Assembly: GCA_932294295.1 (NCBI GenBank)
Contig: OW028573.1
Coordinates: 64,643,829 to 64,707,828, forward strand
Source of the DNA: Alitta virens
Lineage: Eukaryota; Annelida; Polychaeta; Phyllodocida; Nereididae
Reading direction: 5' to 3'
DNA: 64,000 nucleotides
The notes beneath the pieces were generated by a model. The model ran no database searches, was not told where the DNA came from, and was given only the letters and a program-made list of their open reading frames with translations. Of the stretch, positions 26,125 to 37,914 are shown one piece after another. A program made the position numbers and the translations under genes. Positions within the stretch are counted from its first letter, which is position 1, and every line of letters starts with the position of its first letter.

Positions 26125-26745
26125 TGTCACGTATAAGACCTACGAGTGACCACGTCCGTAAAAAATGGGCTATACGTGCACACTCGTGGCTCTGTTAATC
26201 ACTTATAAATTCTTTCCATGAGCGTACGTGGGCCAGTCGTAGATCACTCGGCAGACGTCCGTCACTGAGGTACTCGTAGATCGCTCATAGATCACGCGTG
26301 TGAGTAGTTCAAGGATGGGCACGGAAGACGACAAGCGGGCGACAGACGTCCGATGGACGTCCGCTAAGCGTATTACGAGCTTTCTACAAGTGGACGTGAG
26401 TGGATGGCGGGTACATACTGATAGACAGTGGCTACATATGACTACGGACGGCTACGTATAGCTATGTATGGCTACGGACGTACTTAAAACAATACGTAGA
26501 ACGTACGTAGAACACTCGCCAAGTGAATCGCGAGCGAGTTACGTAACTAATGTAAACGATTCACTCGTAGATCAACTTTTCGCTCTCTTCACATTTGCTC
26601 GTGAGTGGTCAAGCACGACCAGGAGAGTCCTACGAATTAACGTGAGTATACGTAAAACGCTCGGTGAGTGAATCACGCATGGCTAAGGATGAGCAAGAGT
26701 ATATATTAACTTTTTTCATACGTGGTCATACATAGGTCGAGCTCT
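26125..26745. mobile_element. CpG-rich inverted-repeat element (MITE-like)
   Basis: The left end (agacctacgagtgaccacgt) and the right end (reverse complement: gacctatgtatgaccacg...) are imperfect inverted repeats of about 35-45 bp. Between them lies about 550 bp packed with CpG-containing words such as acgta, cgtagatc, ggacgtccg and gctacggacg. The surrounding DNA is AT-rich and CpG-poor. No transposase or other protein motif is present; the frame at 26468-26671 has none. It looks like a non-autonomous DNA transposon inserted too recently to have lost its CpGs, or one kept CpG-rich by other means. Edges are approximate. Confidence 0.6.
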
Positions 26746-28688
26746 TAAGCCCCAACGGTTAGCCCCGTGTTCAAGGCTGAATACTCCCAAAGGAGTTGAG
26801 AAAGACTCTAGATTGGTCTGCCAAGGATGTAATTAGAATTTGATCCAAGTTGCCATGCTATCGTTTCACTTTGCTAGTGCATGACTGAATGCCACTTGTT
26901 TGGTGATCTGGCTGACAATGGATTTGGTCACTATACCTCTAAATGATGGCAATTTACACGTACAATAGTCGTCATATGTAACATGAGATGAGCTATGAAC
27001 TGGTGCTATTCATGCCATTTATATTCATGCATGACATTCAATGCCATATAAAAGTATTTTGGAATTCTGGCTCGCATTTCTTGGCTTGCTTTGGGATGCT
27101 GAACACAGTCACTGTCTTGTACGCTCTATTGCTTGTATGCAGGAGAAGAATGCAGTTCCCTCTGCAAACAATACAGAGTATGCAAGGCTATGTAGAAACC
27201 AGTGTCTGTATTTGATTAAGAGATGCGATGCTACTCCGGGATGGGAGAGAATCGTCCCAAATGAATGAAGTAGCACGGATCTTCCATTTAGCCAAAGTCT
27301 TGGGATGTCTGCGTCAGGTCTTGATGCGGTCCTCATTGTCAACAACCTCCCCCATTAGTGTTAGGCTGTCCCACCAGGCCCCCCTTTACAGCCCACCTGA
27401 TGGACTCTGTCTATAATTGGAGTGCTTTTCATTTGTCATTTCTTTCAGCAAATAGATTTTATGGCATACCTACCAACAATCTCAGTGTTCTGTATATCGT
27501 GATAGCTTGGCTAAATTGGGCCGACATTGGGCCGATAAGTTTACGCAGTGCCTACATTGAGCCAACAGACAGTGCCACATGCATTTGAGGAAATTTCTCA
27601 AACGAACTACAGTTCTTGATAACAGACTGCATTATACCTGAAATCTAAGAAATGCATATCATGAATTCATATGAAAAAAGGCAGTAACTGTTCTCCTTAA
27701 GTGATGTATTCTTCTCTCTTAGAGCACAAATTATTATGCAATGATTGTCTCTGCAAATAATATGTTAAATGGCTTCACTTAGATGATGATATAGTGACGT
27801 TCACAAAGAGTCGTTTTGTTGCTAGGATTCGTGAATTTAGTGCTGCCGTTGCCCAGACACTCTTGTCTGTTATTACAGAACTGTGGAATTTTGTTTTTGA
27901 ACTATGTATTCACAAATCGCCTGACTATTTGGCATTTCTGCTTTATGGCCCTCGTAAATGAAATTCATTTACATAAAATCGTTTATCGTGTTTATTCAAC
28001 CCAATAATTGCACACACACAAAAAATAAGCAAAGTTAGTTCTACAGCATAAGTCCTTATTACATGTGAGATAATGATAGTTGACTGGTCTTAATAGTGAG
28101 GTGGTTTCAGATGTGAAATACGTTATGATGGTACGAGTAAGGCTATAGTAGATAGGAAAATCAGTGGTTTTAATTTTGAGGTGGTCTTGATAGCGAGGTT
28201 ATCTGAAGGCAAGTCTAGCCGCTACATCTAGTACTTCCACTTCTATTGTTACAACTACTGCTGCTGCTGCTGCAATTTCATATCAGATGAGTAGTATTTT
28301 GATGGTCAGGAATAAATGTTTGTTGACGGGATGCCGAGATGGAGTTATGTGACACAACTTTAGTCATGAATCAGTGATGCTGCAGGGGTAGAGACTAGCG
28401 TAGAGTCATCTCCCTGACTGCTTCTGACTCTGATCTTTTTGGACATTAACTAGATTCGTATTGCCTGCTGCTTCAAACCATGAATTTTGAGGCCCAGGGG
28501 CCCCAGACTCCCTTGCAATACGATACTGCCAAAATGCTCTGCACTTTAACTCGCTGTCAAAGTGGTTTATTTACCTTTGATCAGTGCAATTTAAGAACCT
28601 ATATGGTAAATATATTTTTGAAATCAATCCCCTTTAACTTGAAATGTTATATCAATGAGATTTTATACTGTACTTACTTACTAACTTA

Positions 28689-28724
<36 letters not shown>

Positions 28725-29878
28725 TTTACTTACTTACTTACTTGCTTGCTTGCTTGCTCACTTACTTACTTGCTTGCTTACTTGCTTTTTTGTTAAAAGG
28801 AGAGGATACAGCCTATATAGAGGTTATAATGCAGATATTTATGGGAGACATTGTGCCGGCAAGTTTGCATACATGACTCTATTTGAAATTTGTCATGCAC
28901 ATTCCAGTGACAGTGGCCAGGATAGAGTTTAAGGCGTTATCTTGGATGCAGACACATTGTCTCCCTGATCCTATTAATTTGAAAATGGGCAAAGGGGGAA
29001 ATTGTGTTGCGGAGGCAAAATCCTTGTTATTGTCCCAGTTGATTGCTTTGAGGCTCAGCATCTTAGCAACCATACTTGCGTTTTATCAACTTCTAATCCA
29101 ACATCTGTTTCTGCCGACCTTGATTAAAATGCCTCAAGTTTAGGCCTGATCACAACTAAACTAATTGGTTGAAAAATTAAGTCAGAAAAAAGAGGTATTT
29201 GAAACTGAGATGAAAGGCAATATCTGTTAAGATATTGCAAGCGGAGACTGGATTTGTCAAACCGTTAGAAAAAATGAAACAAAATGCAGCTTTCCTCGGG
29301 CCCTCGTTCGTTTTCAGCATAATGGAAATGAGCAATTTTTCCCCCTTTTTCCCCCAGTTCCTTTTTTTACCCATGCATGGAATTGTTCCACGTGACACAC
29401 ACAATGTGACACGTTTTGGTGCTAATACAAAACACAAAAGATCCACCGATCTCTCATTTTTGCTGTGAATTCAACATTTTGTGCATTTTCACGTACCCAG
29501 TGTGTACTAAAAAAGCGTTACTACATGATTCATATTAGTACAGGTAAAGGGAGAGTGGACGTTATTGTATTCCCAGTGTGCGTCATTAAATTTTACCTGT
29601 TTGTGTGCTGACTTTTTCCACACAAAAAATTAGTCTATTGTGTCAAATGTTTTCTCTAGGACCATATATAAATTATCCTATGTTTATGTTGGCTTTGCTA
29701 ATGATTTAGTCAATTACATAATTCGAACTCTTCAGGCAATCTAGCCCAGCAGTCACGCTTCACTTGACATTCCGTTGACCCTGTGCTGGACAGATAGTGC
29801 ACTAGTACTGGAACACAGATTCTTGGAAATTAAGATGTGGCATCATTACACTATTGTTATACATTACAATTATAGTTT
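26746..29878. other. Non-coding apart from a microsatellite
   Basis: Unique-looking DNA. Frames at 26988-27588 overlap on both strands and lack motifs. A (CTG)n run of six units lies near 28257-28272. A gggccga-rich repeat lies at 27510-27565. Confidence 0.5.
28671..28790. repeat. (CTTA)n/(CTTG)n microsatellite
   Basis: A tetranucleotide run of about 120 bp, CTTA with a CTTG subarray at the right. It produces the LLTYLLTY peptide in the open frame at 28480-28932, which I do not regard as a gene. Confidence 0.9.
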
Positions 29879-30800
29879 TAATAAGATAAGATTTAATTTA
29901 ATTTTGTGTCACAAGGAGTACAGAGAAACAGTAGTTCAAGGAGCTATTAAGCGACAATTAAAAAACGATAACAATGCAATATATAAAACGATATAAAATC
30001 ACAATTAGGGTAACACTCTATGATAGAAACCATTTTCATAAATGTTTTGAGATTCATACAGTTTTTATATTCATAAATGTGGTCATTGAAACTTTTGAAA
30101 CATCACCAGCACTGACGCTGAGGGTGTTGTCATCTGCATAATTGAATAATTCACAGTGCTTTTCACAACTAAAAATATAATTTAAAAACAAGTTGAACAT
30201 CATTGGGCCTAAGCATTAACCTTGGGGGATACCCCTTATAGTAACTTTCCACTTCGAGCATCTTTTACTTTGACATGTTGGACCCGATTGCTCAAGTATA
30301 AAACATAAATTTACGTGCATTCTGTGAGAAGCTATAAGCATAAATTTTGCAAAAAAGAAGAGTCAAAGGCCTCTGACAAATCCATAAGCAAGGCACCAAC
30401 ATACAAGTTGTATCTAGTGACCATTTCCAGTTTGTTAACTGCACGGGTTAGTAGTACCTAGCTGCAGCGGATTCGAAGACTTTTGAGAAGATTGTTATTA
30501 GATTAACTGGTCTATAGTTTTCTTTACACATGTTATCCTTCTTATTAAATACAGGCGATACCTCTGACTTCTTCATTCTTCATGTCACTTGGAAATGTAC
30601 TAGTTTTGAAATCATTATTTACAACAGAGGTCACTGGCATTGCCAGTTCATCTGCACAGATCTTGACACTCAATGGGTTGCTATGATCAGACCCAGCTAA
30701 TATATTTGTTTTAATGATCTCAGTTTCTTAAACATCACATCATAACTTATTTCCCTGAAGTCAAACAATTCACTTTGTGTTTGCAATTCAGGGTCGATTG
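29879..30800 (-). pseudogene. Decayed LINE reverse transcriptase fragment
   Basis: On the minus strand the classic reverse transcriptase blocks appear in order: ENYRPVNLITIFSKVFES (near 30520-30470), DLSEAFD (30382-30362), GIPQG followed by CLGPMMFNLF (near 30233-30190), and FNYADDNTLS with the catalytic YADD at 30140-30129. The gene is dead. The NYRP, AFD and GIPQG/YADD blocks lie in three different frames, a TAA at 30216-30218 interrupts GIPQG|CLGP, and most of the region after YADD is lost. The 3' end has an (ATCTT)-like tail at about 29879-29895. The motif set suits the CR1/L2/Jockey group; finer placement needs a tree. Confidence 0.8.
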
Positions 30801-31691
30801 TGATAACACTAGGACGGAAACTGATAATATTTATATCATGTTCATGAAGTGCAAACCATCCACTTATATTGCAAGATAGCAGTTACATGGGAAACTTGCA
30901 TCAACCAAGGCCGCTCAATATGAAGTGATGATAGTCCCGGGGTTAATGGTGCCAGTGTCCTTGTGGCATTCTGCAGTTAGTCTTTGTTGCACTAGACATC
31001 ACTTCGCGTGACCATCCTCCTTAAGTAGGGTGTATGATAGATGCTTCGTAAGTGATGGTTTGTGATGTCAATTGTCACTATAACTTGCATCAATCAGGAA
31101 TCTAGGATTCATCAGGGGTCTTTATTTACTGGCAAACACGTAAGGAAGACTTGCGGTATACTTTTGCATATCGTGCTTAGCATAAAAATCACATGTTATA
31201 GCCGTGGGCTGGGGATGAGAAGAACTGGTCCACAATGTGCTCAACATGATGTTTTGTCAATATTGTTGAGTGGCAGATCAAGCGCCTTAAGGAATAAGAA
31301 TCTGATGAACAAAGGCAAAATTATGTGCATTTTTATGCAAAGGGAATCCTGCTTCCCACTATACTTTCACGTGAGATTTCCGATACTGCCTAACTGATAT
31401 TTGGATAGCAAGCTTATTACGCAAGTTGAAACACTGGAAATACACATCAGTGAAGAGTGAATTGCAGATTTTACAAAAATAAAGCTTCACCACTCAAGTA
31501 ACAGGGCTAAATGATAATAGATTTAGGGGCACAGAGTTAGATAAAATAAAATTAGAATCATTCTCTTGCCAAGACTGACTGGTAAAATTCAAGAGGTTGG
31601 TGGTGTAATAGGGCTTTACACCTGATGGGCTAATTAGGACAGGCAGGGACCATGGCAATGAGATGAAGGATGAAACAGCCACTCAACTTAG
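30801..31691. other. Non-coding, partly retroelement debris
   Basis: The first 100-200 bp may extend the decayed LINE (reverse transcriptase upstream region). The last 130 bp may be the body of the minus-strand SINE. The frame at 31062-31397 has no motif. Confidence 0.4.
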
Positions 31692-31767
31692 GCTCAACCG
31701 GGAATCAAACCTGGGACCCAGTGGTTGGAAGCCCAGTGCGCTACCACTAAGCTAGTCTCCCATCCCG
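31692..31767 (-). mobile_element. tRNA-like SINE head (Gly-TCC-like), minus strand
   Basis: On the minus strand: gactagcttagtggtagcgc (A-box-like), an anticodon-like ggcttccaacc, and ggtttgattccc (B box). The resemblance is to tRNA-Gly(TCC). The acceptor stem does not pair, so this is not a working tRNA gene but the RNA polymerase III promoter region of a SINE or a tRNA pseudogene. The SINE body would extend leftward into about 31560-31690. Confidence 0.6.
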
Positions 31768-31773
31768 TAATTC

Positions 31774-31856
31774 AATGGGCCTCATTGTTAAAGTACTGTC
31801 TTGTAAATCCACTGGCATTACTGGACCCAGGTTCGAACCCCTCTCTGGCTCTCAGT
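31774..31856 (+). mobile_element. tRNA-like SINE head, plus strand
   Basis: gggcctcattgttaaagtac (A-box-like) is followed by ggttcgaaccc (B box) at 31830-31840. The spacing fits a tRNA-derived pol III promoter. It stands head to head with the minus-strand tRNA-like sequence, only a few bases away. The two sequences are not simple copies of one another. Confidence 0.55.
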
Positions 31857-34216
31857 TTATTGTGTAACACAAAGGTCATGTATAATGTAGAACGTGTGCA
31901 TGATTTTACCTGTTCCTATTCAACTTTTTTGCCCGTTCAAGCCTCTGGTTTGTCAGTCATGAATAATGTGATATAAGGAAAGGACTTGTAGGAAAATTAG
32001 AATGCTAATGATACTGGCCGGATCAAAAATAGGTGGTCGCTGTTGTCTGGTGATCTTAATGACTGATAATAAAATACTAGTATAATTATGTTTTGTCTTT
32101 TTCCACACTAACAGTTTGAGCTATATTTTTTCTATGTAATAATCATCCATTGAACGCAAACAGTGTATGGTAATGGTTAGTTTTCCCAACAATAGGGAAG
32201 CCAGCATAGGTGACATTCCTTATTCATTTTAGTAATATCCTGCATTGTACAGTTGCTACTACGTAATGAAGTAGCGGTGTACATTGTATGAATGGGTGTC
32301 GGTAATTTGTGTCACTTTGTGGGCTTGTTGCTAGGTTACTGTGTATGGTATAGACAAATCTGCAGGTGTCCTTGCCAGTATGAACACCTGTTTGACTTTA
32401 GTAAAAACAGTACAACTTGCTGTAATCAGCAAACCACCAGCAACAATGGCATATATAGGACCTACTTTGGATGGCTCCAAAAAAACAATTTAAAACCTCC
32501 TTCAAAGGGGTTTCCAGTTTTATGACTTTTAGTTTGAATTCAATGAAGAAATTTGAATCCCCTTTGCCTTTTATTGAATTCATATTGAATGTGTTTCTGT
32601 CTCAATATACGATTCCTCAGAATCTCCACACTTCCAATTCATTCGATATAGCAAGAATATTGAGACCTAATTCAGACCTTTTTTAAATTAAAAAAAACTA
32701 CCTCACTGTAAAGATCTCACCTTATCAAACTCTGGCCCTGTGTTCTTGCCATTGTGTTAACCTAACTAACAGGACGTCATTGCTAAAACAGTATGAAGTC
32801 GATAAAGAATAACCATGTAGGGCACAGCTGGCAGATTACCTAAAAGCCCTCTGCTGGGAAACATCATCCCTCCCCTGTTTATGAATTTGCCTTCTAGAGG
32901 GTGTATTCGTTGGATTGTCCATCAAGTATTGCCTGGCAGACATTTGTATCTACGCATATATTCAAGAAGTGTTATCCCTTTTGGCTCCACTGGTGAAATT
33001 TTAGCTCTTCCTGTTATTACACATACAAATCTAGAATGTTGATGGTTGTACATGCATATGTTCTATCATGGACCTCTTTTATGTTTATATTTCCAAGGAT
33101 TATTAGCTGTAATATTTCATTTATATGCATCAGATAGTAGTTTAATACATCCATTGAAGCTGTGACTTAGATATATGTGTTTCCATGATTTGAATGTAGT
33201 CCAGTCATGTTTTTCTTTTTTATCTGCAGACACAAACTGTTAGACTGAAAATGAATAGGGCCCTTGTGTCATTCAACGAAAGACAAAAATGTTGAAAACA
33301 AATTTGTCCAGTGATCCAACAGGCTGAGCATGGGGATGTGGGTGTATCAGTGTAGTCCTTGTTTTTTGTCCTGTTTCTGCAGTTCCACATTGTGGGCCAT
33401 AGCTATGTTATGGATTTGCTGACACTCCGGGACCAGTACATAGAGCCCGGGGCTTAGGTATTTCTATTGTGGGGTCTTAAAGTGACTGCATCTTCAAGTA
33501 GCAGGGCTTCTAGACAATCTCACCGATCGATAGCGTGTACTACAAGTTACAGTTGACTTTTAGTACACTTCTATGATGCCATCTTCTTGCTGTATAAACA
33601 TAGTGAAGTTAAATGGAATCTGATGTACATCGGAGTCATGGCAAATGCTCTTTTCTTGCAAAATTCCAAAAGGCTGTAGTGCAGTTGCATTGTATAACGT
33701 GCGGTTAATATTCTTGATTTAATTCACAATCTGAGCGCTACAACTACTAACAAATATATTAGGACCAGGTCGATTTTAATAGTCTTACGTTGATTACACT
33801 GTAAAAAGTAACAGATGGGGATTATCGTGTGTGTGGGGATTTCTATATACAATTGGGATACACATGCAAACTGTGTAGGCGTGTGCTTCGTATGGACTTG
33901 GTTAATATTGCTTCTTCAGTTATCTTGTCGCTCGAAATTTAAATGGGGAAGAGATGTGGACAGGCCAGGCTCATGCTGTCAAGTGCTGCTTTCTGCACAG
34001 TCTGTAGATCACTGGAAAGGTTTCCTGTTTATCTCCCTGGAAGACGATCGAAATGAAAACACCAGCCCAGATTCCTTGGACTCCAGTCTGGATGGTGTTT
34101 GTCATGGCTGAAGAGATAAGTGTGTGGCCAAATACTCTTGTCAGCCTACAGCTGTTTCAGGAGATAGTAAAACAAGTATCCAATATGTCTATTGTGTATA
34201 AAATAGACACATAGCA
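31857..34216. other. Non-coding, nothing recognised
   Basis: Low-complexity-poor AT-rich DNA. Frames at 32292-32686 overlap on both strands around an imperfect inverted word (ttgaattcaatgaa / ttattgaattcata) and carry no domain. Confidence 0.5.
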
Positions 34217-34462
34217 TGCAGCCGGGTGGTCCATTGGCTAAGCATCAAATCAGCTCCCCATGCATGTAGGGTCCTGGGTTCGATCTCAGATCTCAGATGG
34301 AAACCCTTCGCATTATCTTGCAATTCTCTATTTATCCGAGGCATTATACCCTTGAGTTCCCAGGGCAACTGTGCATGGTTGTACTCAGTGTCTATACTTT
34401 GGCAAGTTGAAAACCCCACCCTTGGGGAAAATGCGTAACGTGGTATACACTATACAAGCTTT
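34217..34462 (+). mobile_element. tRNA-derived SINE, copy 1
   Basis: The head gcagccgggtggtccattgg ... gggttcgatctc (B box at 34276-34287) is tRNA-like. The body ends aaccccacccttggggaaaa...gcgtaacgtgg, which matches the body of the SINE at 56.7 kb. The tail is short and eroded. Open frames crossing it on both strands are not genes. Confidence 0.65.
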
Positions 34463-36695
34463 ATCGTCTCATCATAACGTCTGCACCTGGCATCATTGTA
34501 GCTGTCTCAGAGGAATGTCATATAATTCACACAGTGTTGTATTGGTGGTTATTTTCTAACACCCGAATCAAAATTGATTTATTGCTGTTATTGATACGCT
34601 GGTGGCTATCGCAGTGCGGCATGGTATGCAATGTATGATTGTAAAGTTCTGGAGAGTTAAGAGACTGATTGATGCACCAGTTAACCTTTCACAAATTGTC
34701 AGTTGAGATTGTTGATGGCTTGCAATTGGTTGATAAAATATGGTACCAACAGGAAGTGGATGAAATAGATCTCTTGCCTGCGCAGTATTTGTTGAACATG
34801 AAACGTGGTTACATGGAATGCGATGGGATATCAATTTAATACAGCCTCGCAAACAAGGTCATGTCATTAGGCTCATGTCATAAACCTTCGTGACAGAACT
34901 ATGGAGGTTCATGAAACCAGAGTTGTTTTCTGATTCCATGTTTCACGCACTGTTGTGTTTATCCTGTGGAAAACTGAAGTATCCTGATTGCAACAATTTG
35001 ATTGGACCTTCCCCCAAGGCACAGCAAATTGTCAATGAACCTTTTATCAAGTGTTGATTTTGAGCAGCGCCTATGTTGGTTGACGAGCAATGTTTCTTGT
35101 CTCCCTCCAATCAGCCTAACAATGATAGATGGCCACGGGTTTATGGATTAATGATAGATCAAGGCAGCCAAGCGCCAGTTTCATATGCACTAATGTTGCG
35201 GGGCATTTCCCCTGTCAGCAAAATGTACAGTGGCTGACACAAAACAGGCCAGCACAGATGACAATATTGAACACGAGGTCTTGCTACCACTCACCCATAA
35301 CCCAACACTATTCAATTATGAAATAGTCTGTGTGCACTGAGCCCATCATTTACAGTGTAAATGACCACGGAGGCTGTGCTTGCATTTAGTGCTGATTCTG
35401 TAACTACTCTTAGTGACAATCCCAACATGATTCACTGTATCTGCATCAATTACAGATCTGTGCAAGCAAACAAGTTGACGAGTACCAACCTCAGATGTAA
35501 CCATTTCATATCTTTCAGTGCTAAATCTGACGCAGTATCATGCCTTTGACTAATACATGGCTTACAGGAGAACTTGTATTCTGATTTTTAATAGTCGCTT
35601 AATAGCTCCTTGAGCTAATGTTTCTCTGTACTTCCTGTGACACAAAATACGATTTTATCTTATCTTATCTTGGAAACTAAACTCCAGAGGACGTAATGTG
35701 AATACAGGAAGGATAACCTTAATGGATAGATACAATTTTATTGAGGACTTAATTCTGATTTACCAATAATTAAATTGCTATAAACAATATATGATGTCTG
35801 TATATTGAACAGTTTATTTTTCCTCCTTGGTTATCCTATATAAACTATCTTAGATTCTGCATGATAGTTTGTTAATGCCAGACTTTTAGGGCGGAAATAA
35901 GTTTAATCTTTTGTCAGGTGCTTAACATGAGCAGTCAGCGTGCACCATCAGAACGGCCTCTGGTCTAAATCTGTCCATTAACACCTTTCATTTCTGTGAG
36001 AAACATCACTCGTGTTATTACAGTGCCTATTATTTTGCGTACACATTCATATTCAGATTATGATGCGCAATTACCTGCCACAGTGTGACACCTTGCGTCA
36101 CACCATGCAGCTGCTAAGTGGCTATATAGGAAACTTTCATTAGTTTATTATGGCATGGAGACTGAGTGACAGCACTGCAGCATATTCTAGTCTGTCTGCT
36201 TCTATAATTCATACGTTTGTGAAGTGTTGTCTTTGCTGCTCTCTGCTGCTCTGCTGCCATGGAGTCAAAGGTGGCAAAAAAGGTGGAAGAATATGACAGA
36301 GGGACATCATCACTCATCTCGTGTCAACCTATACTTACGCAACCGTCATAAATCATCGTTTGTCTTTGTGGGCCAACATTGCGAGAGGATTCTGTTTTGC
36401 ACAACCTTCTTAACCCCAATGCTGTAGGTACTCTTTCGTGTTCTGATTTTCATGCCAGCTCATGAGAGAAATGGTATTGTGTTGTTTGGCAATGTATTGT
36501 CTTGTTTCCATTACCTTTATGTGATCAATACTTATGCTGATTTTTACGTTGTAATAATAGTTCACCACATCACAGAACCCTTCTATGTCTTGCCTTAACA
36601 ACGCCACTGAGTCATTTCGTTGGTTATTACCTGCCAAGAACGACAGGAAAACTACCTATGTGTATACTCCACCACGTGACCTTTTCTATTGTTCT
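34463..36695. other. Non-coding except the short LINE tail
   Basis: No domain in the short frames (34568-34852, 35129-35549, 36114-36637). Apart from the LINE tail at 35.6 kb I see no structure. Confidence 0.5.
35580..35672 (+). mobile_element. 3' end of the same LINE family with (ATCTT)n tail
   Basis: The stretch tttttaatagtcgcttaata...ctgtgacacaaaata ends in repeated ttatc/tcttat. It matches the reverse complement of 29880-29960, the 3' end of the reverse transcriptase fragment. This copy is only about 90 bp long, a heavily 5'-truncated insertion in the + orientation. The pentamer tail is shared by both copies. Confidence 0.65.
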
Positions 36696-36917
36696 TTTGC
36701 GGGATATAACCAATGCAAATGTTAGTTAACTCCCTCCTGAGTGCAAACTAAACTGTTATGCGTAATATAGGCATTAAAATAAAAACAAACCATTAAACAA
36801 ATTTGTAAATATGCCTAATGAAGTATAAGTTAGTTATATCCCGAATAGGAGGGAGTTTGTTAACGGGATATAACTAATACTAAAACAAGTTAAATCCCTC
36901 CTATTCGGGATATAACT
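36696..36917. repeat. Three-armed inverted repeat cluster
   Basis: A 23-bp perfect inverted repeat, agttatatcccgaataggag... at 36832-36854 and its complement at 36895-36917, encloses 40 bp. The enclosed part holds another cgggatataactaatac that also pairs with the left arm. A related direct copy (gcgggatataaccaatgc...ttaactccctcct) lies at about 36696-36738. The unit CGGGATATAAC...CTCCCTCC thus occurs three times, one of them inverted. It resembles debris of a foldback element. Confidence 0.7.
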
Positions 36918-37289
36918 ATTACTTTCACAAGCATATACCTGTACATGTCGGCAGCAGAGGTTTCTTACATATGGTTTAATGTCTTGTTTATCCTTGCTGT
37001 AAGATGCATTGAATCATATCATTGCACTAATAGTCACTAGCCCAACCAAAGTGGTTATTCGGGTATTTTGCCTGTCATCTATTCAGCAGTTGCCTGTTGT
37101 AGGCCTGCTCAGCATCATGCAGTTCCTCAGTCAGTTACAGATGCGTTACGTGACTGGCAGGAGTGGATGGAAAGTGAACTGCCCCAGAAGCTCCCAGTAT
37201 TTAGTGGAGACCTTTGACCCATGGCTGGCCCAGGTGTCGCTGCTGCATGGCTTTTGTCATTGTTTGTCGCCCTCTGTGACCCGTGCAAC

Positions 37290-37530
37290 GTTAGTTGGGT
37301 GACGGACGACTTGGCTGCTCTTCCGGTCACGCCTATCAGTTCATTGGGTCGTCGATCGAAGGAACGCGGGACCTTTATGGGCGCCGACACCGCACTTGGG
37401 GCCTATCGGGAAATCACGTCTGTAAAGACGGCAATGACGCTTCTGTCGGCGTTAACGACGCGCGTAAACGGCGCCAATTCACTTAAGGCCGTTACGTCCT
37501 AGCTGCCGCTTTTGGCGCTGCTTTTCTGTC
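37290..37530 (+). other. CpG-rich island with an unassigned 93-codon frame
   Basis: This stretch has far more CpG than its surroundings (gacggacgac, gtcgtcgatcg, cggcgttaacgacgcgcg, aacggcgcc). A + strand frame at 37221-37502 reads MAGPGVAAAWLLSLFVAL at its start, which looks like a signal peptide, then runs 93 codons to a TAG. No domain is recognisable, there is no clear donor before the stop, and no neighbouring exon was found. It may be an exon, a promoter island or a repeat; I cannot decide. Confidence 0.2.
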
Positions 37531-37914
37531 CTGCTGTGGGACTATGGATGGCGATTAGGCAAACAGCTACCGCCATAAAGGAAGGAATTTGCCACCATTC
37601 AAGGACCTGTGATAAATCGGCCATTATCCATTAGCTGTCTATTTGAAAATACGACCGCGAAAAAAAAAAAAACATGTTTGAAAGAAATAGCTAGTTAAAG
37701 TAACGTACAACCAATGTCAGAAACATAATTACTGATGCAAGTCTCTTGTTATTGATGTTCTGACGTTGTGTAAGAGTTCTGAGGTAACTTGCCACGTGTT
37801 TAGCACTAAATATATTACAGAGTTGTGTAAAATAGAGGCTAATGTGCTCGTCTGCTAGATAAGATTTAGCCAAAAATATATCATTTTAACTGTCACTTGT
37901 GCTGCTTTAAAAAT

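Noticed and set aside
28480..28932. 150-codon + frame with LLTYLLTY repeats
   Set aside because: Translation of the (CTTA)n microsatellite; flanking residues show no domain.
31692..31856. Functional tRNA genes
   Set aside because: B boxes are good but acceptor stems do not pair and the clover-leaf cannot be completed.
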